From the NCBI GenBank assembly GCA_022865445.1, contig JALHSX010000175.1:1-5030 (forward strand): a DNA stretch of 5,030 nt, written 5' to 3'. A model generated the notes under the pieces. It had not been told where the DNA came from. It searched no databases and saw nothing but the letters and a program-made list of their open reading frames with translations. The DNA comes from Thermoplasmata archaeon (GTDB lineage: Archaea; Thermoplasmatota; Thermoplasmata; UBA10834). Position 1 is the first letter of the stretch; the number at the start of each line of letters is the position of its first letter. Positions 1-5,030 of the stretch are shown here, piece after piece. Both the position numbers and the translations under genes were made by a program.

Positions 1-468
1 CACCAGGTGGCGAACTCGGTCCTGAAGTTCGCGGAGGAGCGGAAATCCGCAATCGTTCTCGAGGACCTGAAAGGGTTCAAATCGAAAAGGAGCAAGGAAC
101 TGAATCGGCGCCTGAGCATGTGGCCGAGAAGGAAACTACACCAGATCATCGAGTACAAAGCACAATGGAAAGGCATCCCAGTGGTCAAGGTCGATCCAAG
201 AAACAGCAGCAGAACGTGCCCGACATGTGGGAGAATACAGGATTCCCGAATGGGCACCGAGTTCAAATGCGAGTGTGGCTGGCATCTAGACAGGCACATC
301 AACGCCAGCATCAACCTGCTGCAAACAGCCATCTCGAAGGGGATGGCAGGGGGTTTACGGTTTAACCCCGGCGCGTTCCAGCATGACGTGATGATGATCC
401 TATACGAGCCAGCGATGGCCGCACGGTCGGAGCCGAATGGAACGAGTAGCATTGTTGGGGTGACCTAA
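1..468 (+). CDS. tnpB: TnpB RNA-guided nuclease (IS200/IS605 family), C-terminal part, cut by left edge
   Basis: The frame is open from the first base, so the gene starts outside the window; the GTG at 7 is only an internal Val codon. TnpB is an RNA-guided DNA endonuclease of IS200/IS605 elements, ancestor of Cas12, which nicks or cuts donor DNA and helps the element persist. About 155 of the usual roughly 370-420 residues are visible. Numbering from the codon at 7, they carry the RuvC-II glutamate in VLEDLKG (E19), the zinc ribbon CPTCG...CECG (C71, C74, C88, C90) and the RuvC-III aspartate in DRHINASINLL (D95). All expected catalytic and metal residues in this half are intact, with no frameshift or stop, so it is not visibly decayed. 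The last 55 or so residues after D95 (HDVMMILYEP and onward) lie over a strongly structured stretch of DNA, as expected where the guide RNA scaffold overlaps the gene end. Whether a tnpA partner exists cannot be seen. Confidence 0.93.
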   Translation, partial: HQVANSVLKFAEERKSAIVLEDLKGFKSKRSKELNRRLSMWPRRKLHQIIEYKAQWKGIPVVKVDPRNSSRTCPTCGRIQDSRMGTEFKCECGWHLDRHINASINLLQTAISKGMAGGLRFNPGAFQHDVMMILYEPAMAARSEPNGTSSIVGVT

Positions 469-480
469 ATGTCACCACCC
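345..480 (+). ncRNA. Candidate omega RNA (reRNA) scaffold overlapping the tnpB 3' end
   Basis: TnpB nucleases use a guide RNA made from the 3' end of their own gene plus the element's right end. Here that interval contains several inverted repeats read directly from the sequence: GGGGTT (350-355) with AACCCC (364-369); CGTTCCA (374-380) with TGGAACG (438-444), a perfect 7-bp long-range stem; inside it CCG (419-421) with CGG (428-430), extended by GG/CC at 417-418 and 433-434; and GGTGAC (459-464) with GTCACC (471-476), whose loop contains the stop codon. Position and nested layout match what is known of reRNAs. The exact 5' end and the scaffold/guide boundary are inferred and not determined; the guide would follow the last hairpin. 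Confidence 0.55.
457..479 (+). repeat. Hairpin at the right end of the IS200/IS605 element, spanning the tnpB stop
   Basis: A perfect 6-bp stem, GGTGAC/GTCACC with loop CTAAAT, can be extended by two G-C pairs across a single bulged A at 477. IS200/IS605 elements lack terminal inverted repeats and instead have subterminal hairpins that the TnpA transposase recognises. This one lies just where a right-end hairpin, or the last scaffold stem of the guide RNA, is expected. The precise element boundary is not visible from one copy. Confidence 0.5.
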
Positions 481-607
481 GATGATGCAACAGAACCGTA
501 TTTCCATACACGCTGTCGTCACGCTGCCGTAGACCACAAGACCCTTCGTTCGCCCACCTCTTCTCAAGACTACAAGCGATATCGCTGTATCTAGCTCGCG
601 AGTGCAG
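480..607. other. Non-coding stretch between the IS right end and the translation operon
   Basis: I see no convincing gene here. The minus-strand open frame across it (362-619) is antisense to the end of tnpB and has no family resemblance. The stretch contains two perfect palindromes, GCGATATCGC at 576-585 and CTCGCGAG at 595-602, the second ending six bases before the TATA box of the downstream genes. The first bases after the hairpin would be host target DNA flanking the element. Confidence 0.5.
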
Positions 608-616
608 TATTATATA
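608..616 (+). promoter_or_regulatory. Archaeal TATA box for the Zn-ribbon/aEF-1beta operon
   Basis: TATTATATA is the clearest A/T run in an otherwise GC-rich stretch. The usual spacing of about 26 bases from box centre puts transcription start near 638-640, leaving a short leader of roughly 17-19 nt before the ATG at 657. A possible weak ribosome site, GAGGTC at 640-645, would lie at the extreme 5' end of the message. Confidence 0.6.
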
Positions 617-656
617 CAAATAGTGTTTACCTCAGCCCCGAGGTCGAAGAGACTTG

Positions 657-824
657 ATGGGCCAGGAAAAGATTTGCACATCATGCGGCGTCCGCTTGGT
701 CAGGAAGATGGAGACGACTTTCCTCTGTCCCAGCTGCGGAAAGGCCATGATTGGCAGATGCATGAACTGCAGGGACCAGAGCGTTCACTACAAGTGCCCT
801 GATTGCGGGTTCGTAGGACCTTGA
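657..824 (+). CDS. Small archaeal Zn-ribbon protein (COG2888-like), 55 aa
   Basis: This ORF begins at ATG 657 and ends at TGA 822-824. Its 55 residues contain four CxxC pairs: C7/C10, C24/C27, C35/C38 and C47/C50 (CTSCG, CPSCG, CMNC, CPDCG), enough for two zinc sites. There is almost no room for any other fold. Length, knuckle spacing and position directly before aEF-1beta match the small archaeal zinc-ribbon family annotated as a putative RNA-binding protein (COG2888). Its exact role is not established; association with ribosomes or translation is inferred from basic residues and this neighbour. The next gene begins 10 nt after the stop, so the two are almost surely cotranscribed. A TTG codon at 654 directly before the ATG is a less likely alternative start. 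Confidence 0.9.
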   Translation: MGQEKICTSCGVRLVRKMETTFLCPSCGKAMIGRCMNCRDQSVHYKCPDCGFVGP

Positions 825-828
825 GGTG
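822..828 (+). promoter_or_regulatory. Ribosome binding site of aEF-1beta overlapping the previous stop codon
   Basis: TGAGGTG combines the stop codon of the zinc-ribbon gene (TGA, 822-824) with a strong Shine-Dalgarno match, GAGGTG (823-828). Six bases separate it from the GTG at 835, which makes that codon the preferred start. The GTG at 826 lies inside the Shine-Dalgarno motif and is therefore unlikely to be the start. The overlap suggests translational coupling. Confidence 0.75.
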
Positions 829-834
829 TTTTTC

Positions 835-1101
835 GTGGGAGAAGTCGGGTTGCAGTACAGAGTTCTACCGGAGGGGCTCGAAGTGGACCTCAAGAAGCTC
901 GAAGAGGACATCAGGAAGGCCTTGCCCGAGGGCACGAAGCTCAGGGCTGCGGAGCAGAGGCCTTTGGCTTTCGGTCTGAATGCGCTGCATGTCCTCATCG
1001 TCATGGACGACAAGAAGGGCGGCGCGGACCAGGTCGAGGCTGCGATTTCCGGTGTCTCTGGGGTTCAGAGCGTCGAGATAGTCGAGATGGGGCTGCTCTA
1101 A
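835..1101 (+). CDS. ef1b: Elongation factor 1-beta (aEF-1beta), guanine nucleotide exchange factor
   Basis: aEF-1beta promotes GDP/GTP exchange on aEF-1alpha during translation elongation in the cytoplasm. The 88-aa product starts MGEVGLQYRVLPEG and has the family's ferredoxin-like alpha/beta layout. After the first strand come an acidic helix (about residues 16-30, EVDLKKLEEDIRKALPEG), the conserved PLAFGLNAL segment (43-51) and a central strand HVLIVMDD (52-59). A second helix, starting near GGADQVEAAI, leads into the final strand VQSVEIVEMGLL. Length equals that of typical archaeal members. GTG 835 was chosen over GTG 826 because it gives the usual short N-terminus and has a well-spaced GAGGTG; the upstream option would add Met-Phe-Phe. 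Pairing with the upstream zinc-ribbon gene is a known archaeal arrangement. Confidence 0.95.
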   Translation: MGEVGLQYRVLPEGLEVDLKKLEEDIRKALPEGTKLRAAEQRPLAFGLNALHVLIVMDDKKGGADQVEAAISGVSGVQSVEIVEMGLL

Positions 1102-1361
1102 GTCGTCGGCTATGGCCATCCTGGGCAAGTGTTATTAGATCTCATTGCTCTCGAATTGCCAGTATAGAATCGTGACCTCTGGCATCTTACCGGTCAAGAA
1201 TGGGGACATAGTCGCCGCGTTAGCGATCTTCGCAGGTTTTTCACGCCTCCTCGACGAGGCGCCCGGGCCTAGGTTCTGGCACGGGCCCTTTGACCGAAGA
1301 ATCAATGGTAAGAAAGAGAGAAAAGGAGTTTAAGCCAGCCCGGCCGACTCGCTGGGCTTGA
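1102..1361. other. Convergent intergenic region with GC-rich hairpins
   Basis: This lies between the stop of aEF-1beta and the stop of the malic enzyme on the opposite strand. An open frame from TTG 1145 to 1333 (62 codons) has no recognisable family or ribosome site and I do not call it. The structure visible is CGCCTC (1244-1249) with GAGGCG (1256-1261), a 6-bp stem, and GGGCC (1265-1269) with GGCCC (1284-1288). The run TTTTT at 1237-1241 could end plus-strand transcription. I find no tRNA T-loop or other RNA-gene signature. Confidence 0.45.
1306..1360 (-). terminator. Probable transcription terminator of the malic enzyme gene
   Basis: On the minus strand, directly after the TAG stop, AAGCCCAGC can pair with GCTGGCTT (one bulged C), or AGCCC with GGGCT. 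This is followed by a pyrimidine tract with T runs, CTCCTTTTCTCTCTTTCTTA (plus-strand 1308-1327). Archaeal termination depends mainly on such T-rich tracts, so the tract is the stronger part of the evidence; the stem may only assist. Confidence 0.5.
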
Positions 1362-2798
1362 CTATGCCTTCGGCCTTGGCCTGATGAACCCGGTCTTCAT
1401 GAGCATCTTGGTCTGCTTCCTAGCGCGTCCGATGATCCTCTCGGCCTTCTCGTACAGTTCCTGTCTGGTGGCCTTCACCCTCGCGACGCCTTCGTTGATC
1501 GCGGCCATTCCGACGGCCGCCGCCTCTCTCGGGAAGACCTCCCACTCGTCCATGGTCGGCACTATGTAGTTCTGGTTGAGGCCGTTGTCCTCGGCGGTCT
1601 GGGCAATCTCCATGACAGCCGCGAGGCACATCGTGTCCGAGATGGTCCTGGCTTTCACATCGAGGGTTCCTCTGAAAATCCCTGGGAACCCAAGCGAGTT
1701 GTTGACCTGGTTCGGGAAGTCTGATCTGCCCGTGGCGACGACCTTGGCACCAGCATCGAGCGCCTCCCACGGCCATATCTCGGGTATCGGGTTTGCGGTC
1801 GCGAAAACGATGGAGTCGTCCGCCATGCCCTTGATCCACTCGGGCTTGATAGTGCCTGGTCCGGGCTTAGACGCTGCAACGAGGATGTCCGCACCCTTCA
1901 TTGCCTCAGCGGGTCCGCCCACAACCTGCTCCTTGTTGGAGTTCTCGCACATGAACAGCTTCTCCTTGTACTCCGCCCTGACCTCGTCGCACCTGCCGAG
2001 GTTGAGCGTGCCCTTGGAGTCGCACATGACCATGTTCGCCCACTTGAAGCCTGCGAGGTGCATGATCCTGGATATGGCGATGTTCGCCGCGCCTGCACCG
2101 ATGAAAGTAGCCTTCATCTCCGAAGGCTTCTTGCCCACGACCTTTGCTGCGTTGATCGCACCGGCCGCAACTATGGTGCCGGTACCCTGCTGGTCGTCGT
2201 GCCAGACAGGTATGTCGCACTCGGCTCTCAGCCTCTCGAGCACGTAGAAACACTTCGGCTGCGAGATGTCCTCGAGGTTGACGCCGCCCAATGATGGTTG
2301 AAGTATCTTGACGGTCTCGATGATCTTGTCAGGGTCCTTCGTGCCAAGGCAGAGCGGGTATGCGTCCACGCCGCCGAGATACTTGAACAGGAGCGACTTG
2401 CCCTCCATGACTGGCATACCAGCCTCAGGTCCGATGTCACCGAGACCGAGCACTCTTGTGCCGTCCGAGATCACAGCGACGGTGTTCCACCTGTTGGTGT
2501 GGATGTATGACAGATCCTTGTCCTTGTTGATCGCCTTGCAGGGCTCCGCGACGCCTGGCGTATACCAAACGGCGAAGGCGTTGAAGTCCCAGACAGCGCA
2601 CTTCGGCACTATCTCGATCTTCCCTTCGTAGAACGGGTGATAGATCATCGCGAGCCTGGCGGGCTCGTACGCCTTCTTCAGAGCCGCTTCCACCGACATC
2701 TTCTCCAGCGGTTTCCCAAAGACCTTCTTCTTCGCCGGAGCCTTCCTCACGGTTTTCTTCGCGGCCTTTCTCTTGGCCGGCTTGGATTTCTTTGCCAT
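1362..2798 (-). CDS. Malic enzyme (NAD(P)-dependent, decarboxylating) with Lys-rich N-terminal tail
   Basis: The enzyme oxidatively decarboxylates malate to pyruvate and CO2 with reduction of NAD or NADP, linking the citric-acid-cycle pool to pyruvate in the cytoplasm. The N-terminal malic domain covers about residues 38-205. It holds YTPGVAEPC with the catalytic Tyr79, SDGTRVLGLGDIGPEAGMPV (111-130), EGKSLLFKYLGGVDAYPL with the probable catalytic Lys134, metal ligands in NLEDI (E177, D178), and HDDQQGTGT (200-208). The Rossmann domain follows, with GAGAANIAI (234-242), ATANPIPEI (333-341) and GRSDFPNQVNNSLGFPG (357-373). It is a short-form enzyme without a phosphotransacetylase domain; NAD versus NADP preference cannot be settled. 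Residues 1-25 are highly basic (11 Lys, 2 Arg) and absent from ordinary family members, making 478 aa longer than usual. The ATG at 2798 has GAGGT eight bases upstream; Met34 has only a cramped GGAG and is less likely. Confidence 0.95.
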   Translation of the reverse strand: MAKKSKPAKRKAAKKTVRKAPAKKKVFGKPLEKMSVEAALKKAYEPARLAMIYHPFYEGKIEIVPKCAVWDFNAFAVWYTPGVAEPCKAINKDKDLSYIHTNRWNTVAVISDGTRVLGLGDIGPEAGMPVMEGKSLLFKYLGGVDAYPLCLGTKDPDKIIETVKILQPSLGGVNLEDISQPKCFYVLERLRAECDIPVWHDDQQGTGTIVAAGAINAAKVVGKKPSEMKATFIGAGAANIAISRIMHLAGFKWANMVMCDSKGTLNLGRCDEVRAEYKEKLFMCENSNKEQVVGGPAEAMKGADILVAASKPGPGTIKPEWIKGMADDSIVFATANPIPEIWPWEALDAGAKVVATGRSDFPNQVNNSLGFPGIFRGTLDVKARTISDTMCLAAVMEIAQTAEDNGLNQNYIVPTMDEWEVFPREAAAVGMAAINEGVARVKATRQELYEKAERIIGRARKQTKMLMKTGFIRPRPKA

Positions 2799-2806
2799 TC
2801 GAATCT

Positions 2807-2811
2807 ACCTC
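2807..2811 (-). promoter_or_regulatory. Ribosome binding site of the malic enzyme
   Basis: Minus-strand GAGGT lies eight bases before the ATG at 2798. This supports the long start and therefore translation of the basic N-terminal tail. Confidence 0.65.
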
Positions 2812-2842
2812 ATCTATTTCGTTCGATTTCGAAAGTCGTCAA

Positions 2843-2861
2843 TCGGATTTCTCAAATCCGA
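2843..2861 (-). repeat. Perfect 8-bp inverted repeat in the malic enzyme leader
   Basis: TCGGATTT and AAATCCGA flank the three bases CTC (plus strand), giving a perfect stem or a two-fold operator-like site. It lies 44-62 bases before the malic enzyme start. If the A/T-rich stretch at 2883-2891 is the promoter, it falls at or near the transcription start and could act as an operator or as an mRNA 5' hairpin. No downstream T run favours termination. Confidence 0.5.
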
Positions 2862-2882
2862 CAAGCGGAGATTGATTCCGTC

Positions 2883-2899
2883 GATTAATACATTATTGT
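2883..2899 (-). promoter_or_regulatory. Possible TATA element for the malic enzyme
   Basis: Minus-strand GTATTAATC (2891-2883), just downstream of CAATAATG, is the most TATA-like sequence upstream of the gene. It would place transcription start near 2861 and give a leader of about 60 nt. The match to the consensus is moderate, and an alternative, GTTTATTGC, lies at about 2939-2947. Confidence 0.35.
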
Positions 2900-2964
2900 A
2901 GTACAGACGCAGGCTAGCTTGCCCACTCCGACCAAGTGCAATAAACACCAAGACGAGAATTGAA

Positions 2965-2973
2965 CATATAATA
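2965..2973 (+). promoter_or_regulatory. TATA box for the radical SAM gene, leaderless spacing
   Basis: CATATAATA is centred 29 bases before the ATG at 2998. With normal archaeal spacing, transcription would start within a few bases of the start codon. No Shine-Dalgarno motif is seen between the box and the ATG, which agrees with a leaderless message and supports this start. Confidence 0.65.
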
Positions 2974-2997
2974 GGGGCAAAACGCTTCTCGACGGCG

Positions 2998-4638
2998 ATG
3001 AGGGCACTCGTTCTTGACGGATACACTGACGAGCCGGCATGCCTGGGAGTGCCGCCATACGTCTCCCCATATGCAAGGTTAGCATTCGGTGCACTTGCCA
3101 GTGCGGGCGCGGAGGTCGCCTACGCAACAATAGACCAGTGGAGGTCCAGGACGGTCAGACTCGATCGATATGACCTCTTGGCCGTCGTTAGGAATATCGC
3201 TGTCCCGGGAAAGTACCTGAGAGGAATGCCGGCGAGCGACAGGGAGCTACTGGAGATCGCTTCCTCGTTCAATGGGAGAAGCGCCGCGAACCTGGGTGTC
3301 GCCCCCGAGAAAGCCCCATCAAACCTGAGGGACGCTTTCGATCACCTAGCGTCGGGTGATTTCGATGCCTCGATCAATGATCTCGTCACAAAAGGGGAGT
3401 TCGTACAACGGCGGCGGACCTACGAGGAATGGAATTCATGGCTTGTTAGAGGAGCGAGTGTGTGCGCTCACCATCCGGATTATGGGGGGCCACTCATCGC
3501 AGAAGTCCAGATGTACCGCGGCTGTGTCAGGTACATCAGCGGCGGGTGCAAATTCTGCATCGAACCACTGTTCGGCGACGTCCAGTTCCGCAGACCATCA
3601 GACATACTCGCCGAGGTCGAGGCGCTGGCCAATGCCGGCGTTCGTAACTTCAGACTAGGGGCGCAGTCCTGCGTCTACTGCTACATGTCGGATGAGACTG
3701 GCAGGTCAGAGACCCCGACGCCCAATTCAGACGCCATCTCGAGGCTTCTCAAAGGCATCCAAGCCACGGCCAGACCCGAGGTCTTTCATCTGGACAACGC
3801 GAACCCCGCGGTAATAGCGGAGCATCCGAAGGAATCGCGAGACATCACCAAAGCGATTGCGGAGTACTGCACCAGCGGAAATGTGCTGGCGTTCGGTCTG
3901 GAGTCAGCGGACCCGAGAGTGACGAGAGCGAACAACCTCAACGCGACCGCTGAGCAGACTCTCGAAGCCATCAAACTCGTGAACGAGATAGGCGCTGCGA
4001 GAGGGCCGACCGGATTGCCGCAGGTCCTCCCAGGCATCAACTTCGTCTGCGGCCTCGACGGGGAGACGAAGGAGACCTACCGGCTCAACCTCGATTTCCT
4101 CAGAGAGGTGGTGAGTCAAGGGCTGATGCTGAGGCGGATCAACATCAGACAGGTCATCCCATCGAGGGGCGAGTTCCCAGGTGTGAGATCCAAGGCGGAT
4201 TTCACCAAGTTCAAGAGAGCGGTCCGGGAGGAGATAGACGGGCCATTGCTGGAAAGGCTCGTCCCGGACAGAACCATACTGCGATCCGTCTACGCCGAGG
4301 TCAGGGAAGGGGGAAGGACTTTCGGGAGGCAAGTCGGGACATACCCCTTGCTGGTGTCCATGTCATACGCCGTCGACATCGGCAAGAGAATCGATGTGGC
4401 CGTCACCGGACGGGGCTTCAGAAGCGTCAATGGAGTCGAACACCCGACCGATGCGAACTCCGCAACCCTCTCGATGCTCGAGGCGGTCCCAGGGATCGGG
4501 AAGAGGAGGGCGATGAGCATCGTCAGGAAGAGACCTTTTGCCACCAAGGCAGACCTCTGGAAGCTCTTCGATGAACCCAATGCTTTGGCCTCCGCGCAGT
4601 TTCACCTAGCCTTAAGAAATGTAATAGAGAAGCAGTAG
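2998..4638 (+). CDS. Radical SAM enzyme with C-terminal helix-hairpin-helix (COG1031-like), function unknown
   Basis: This 546-aa protein belongs to a mainly archaeal group of radical SAM proteins with a C-terminal HhH motif; substrate and reaction are not known. About residues 1-150 form an N-terminal domain beginning MRALVLDGYTDEPA, perhaps Rossmann-like. The cluster motif is RGC(176)...GGC(184)KFC(187), a CX7CX2C spacing instead of the usual CX3CX2C. The radical SAM barrel runs to about 395, with FGLESADPRV (299-308) and INIRQVIPSRG (381-391). A second pair, C225/C228 in CVYCYM, could bind another metal or cluster. A region at about 430-480 (GRQVGTYPLLV and onward) may be a small beta domain. 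Residues 490-525 read as HhH (EAVPGIGKRRAMSIVRKRPF), a nucleic-acid-binding motif. RNA or DNA modification is therefore an inference only. The start at ATG 2998 fits the TATA box; priL follows after 49 nt. Confidence 0.9.
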   Translation: MRALVLDGYTDEPACLGVPPYVSPYARLAFGALASAGAEVAYATIDQWRSRTVRLDRYDLLAVVRNIAVPGKYLRGMPASDRELLEIASSFNGRSAANLGVAPEKAPSNLRDAFDHLASGDFDASINDLVTKGEFVQRRRTYEEWNSWLVRGASVCAHHPDYGGPLIAEVQMYRGCVRYISGGCKFCIEPLFGDVQFRRPSDILAEVEALANAGVRNFRLGAQSCVYCYMSDETGRSETPTPNSDAISRLLKGIQATARPEVFHLDNANPAVIAEHPKESRDITKAIAEYCTSGNVLAFGLESADPRVTRANNLNATAEQTLEAIKLVNEIGAARGPTGLPQVLPGINFVCGLDGETKETYRLNLDFLREVVSQGLMLRRINIRQVIPSRGEFPGVRSKADFTKFKRAVREEIDGPLLERLVPDRTILRSVYAEVREGGRTFGRQVGTYPLLVSMSYAVDIGKRIDVAVTGRGFRSVNGVEHPTDANSATLSMLEAVPGIGKRRAMSIVRKRPFATKADLWKLFDEPNALASAQFHLALRNVIEKQ

Positions 4639-4673
4639 ACAGTTACTTGTACGAACCTCTCGATTTGAGTGGG

Positions 4674-4679
4674 AGGAGG
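4674..4679 (+). promoter_or_regulatory. Strong ribosome binding site of priL
   Basis: AGGAGG, inside a purine-rich run at 4669-4684, lies eight bases before GTG 4688. It fixes the start of the primase gene. No clear TATA box is seen in the 49-nt gap, so transcription from the radical SAM promoter is likely. Confidence 0.75.
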
Positions 4680-4687
4680 GGGAGCGC

Positions 4688-5030
4688 GTGGAAGTATCAA
4701 CGGCTGCGAAATACCCGTTTCTGAAGGAGTCGGCCAAGTATCTGAGAGACACGGGCGTCTCTCTCGACCAACTCATCTCCAGCGTCGCGTACGAGCGCGC
4801 GCGCTATCAAGGAAGAGGGCGCGTGATGGAAGCCCTTGATGACGGTTCCATCGACGATCACCCCATCTCCTCAAAGATAGATGCGACGATTGAGCTGCTC
4901 AGCTACCCGATCGCCAGGATGATCGTTTCTGCTGTCGCGGACCCTGCCTTCGTGAGGAGATACGCGATAGCCGAGGCGAAGAAGGCGAACGAGAGACTCA
5001 AGGGCGAGAGCACCGAGTTCGTCATGAAAG
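4688..5030 (+). CDS. priL: DNA primase large subunit PriL, N-terminal part, cut by right edge
   Basis: PriL is the non-catalytic large subunit of the archaeal/eukaryotic-type primase. With PriS it makes the primers for chromosomal replication and helps regulate primer synthesis; in many archaea its C-terminal domain holds a 4Fe-4S cluster, which would lie outside this window. The frame from GTG 4688 stays open for 114 codons to the edge. It shows the family's N-terminal landmarks: AKYPFLKESAKYL (7-19), a helix ending YERARYQGRGRVMEAL (35-50), and the most telling block LLSYPIARMIVSAVADP (70-86) followed by VRRYAIAEAKKANERL (89-104). I recognise that block as the conserved RRYA.AEAK segment of PriL helices. 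The AGGAGG upstream supports the GTG start. Confidence 0.93.
   Translation, partial: MEVSTAAKYPFLKESAKYLRDTGVSLDQLISSVAYERARYQGRGRVMEALDDGSIDDHPISSKIDATIELLSYPIARMIVSAVADPAFVRRYAIAEAKKANERLKGESTEFVMK

Noticed and set aside
72..83. GGGTTCAAATCG, similar to a tRNA T-loop
   Set aside because: It is in the conserved TnpB coding sequence, with no acceptor or anticodon stem around it.
387..393. GTGATGA, a perfect match to a C/D-box sRNA C box
   Set aside because: It is inside tnpB and I see no properly placed D box (CTGA) downstream; a 7-base match is easily chance.
362..619. Minus-strand 85-codon frame over the tnpB end
   Set aside because: It is antisense to the tnpB 3' end and guide-RNA-like structure; the product shows no recognisable motif.
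1145..1333. 62-codon frame starting at TTG
   Set aside because: Rare start, no ribosome site, no family resemblance, and it runs through the hairpins and the purine-rich complement of the minus-strand terminator tract.
1576..2247. Long plus-strand open frame of 223 codons
   Set aside because: It lies entirely antisense to the malic enzyme, whose catalytic motifs are unmistakable; GC-rich codon use commonly leaves such open frames.
2814..3026. Minus-strand 70-codon frame with a hydrophobic stretch
   Set aside because: It overlaps the radical SAM start and both promoters, has no ribosome site I can see and resembles no family.
4789..4804. GC-alternating run GAGCGCGCGCGC as a possible special structure
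   Set aside because: It is explained by Glu-Arg-Ala-Arg codons in a conserved part of PriL.

Overview
The window reads as a piece of an archaeal chromosome, GC-rich by eye. The archaeal call rests on four genes: the large subunit of the archaeal/eukaryotic-type DNA primase, the archaeal elongation factor 1-beta, the small archaeal Zn-ribbon protein that often accompanies it, and a radical SAM enzyme of a mainly archaeal family with a C-terminal helix-hairpin-helix. TATA-box promoters and one apparently leaderless start agree with this. A euryarchaeal, possibly Thermoplasmata-like host is a guess from gene content and style only.

Layout. Positions 1-468 hold the C-terminal part of an IS200/IS605-family TnpB nuclease that enters from the left edge. 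Its 3' end and the bases after its stop codon contain several nested inverted repeats that look like an omega/reRNA guide scaffold. After a non-coding stretch with two palindromes and a good TATA box come two tightly packed plus-strand translation-related genes: a 55-aa four-CxxC zinc-ribbon protein (657-824) and aEF-1beta (835-1101). They are probably cotranscribed and translationally coupled. A convergent non-coding stretch (1102-1361) separates them from a minus-strand malic enzyme (1362-2798), whose first 25 residues form an unusual Lys/Ala/Pro-rich, histone-tail-like extension. A divergent promoter region (2799-2997) follows, with an 8-bp hairpin in the malic enzyme leader and a TATA box placed for a leaderless transcript of the next gene. 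The plus-strand radical SAM/HhH gene (2998-4638) is followed after 49 nt by the start of priL (4688 to the right edge), probably in the same transcript.

Functionally these are mostly housekeeping modules side by side: translation elongation, carbon metabolism at the malate/pyruvate node, and DNA replication priming, with a mobile-element remnant or intact element at the left. The two least understood items are the guide-RNA-like structure at the tnpB end and the radical SAM/HhH enzyme beside primase. No clearly new multi-gene system is visible.
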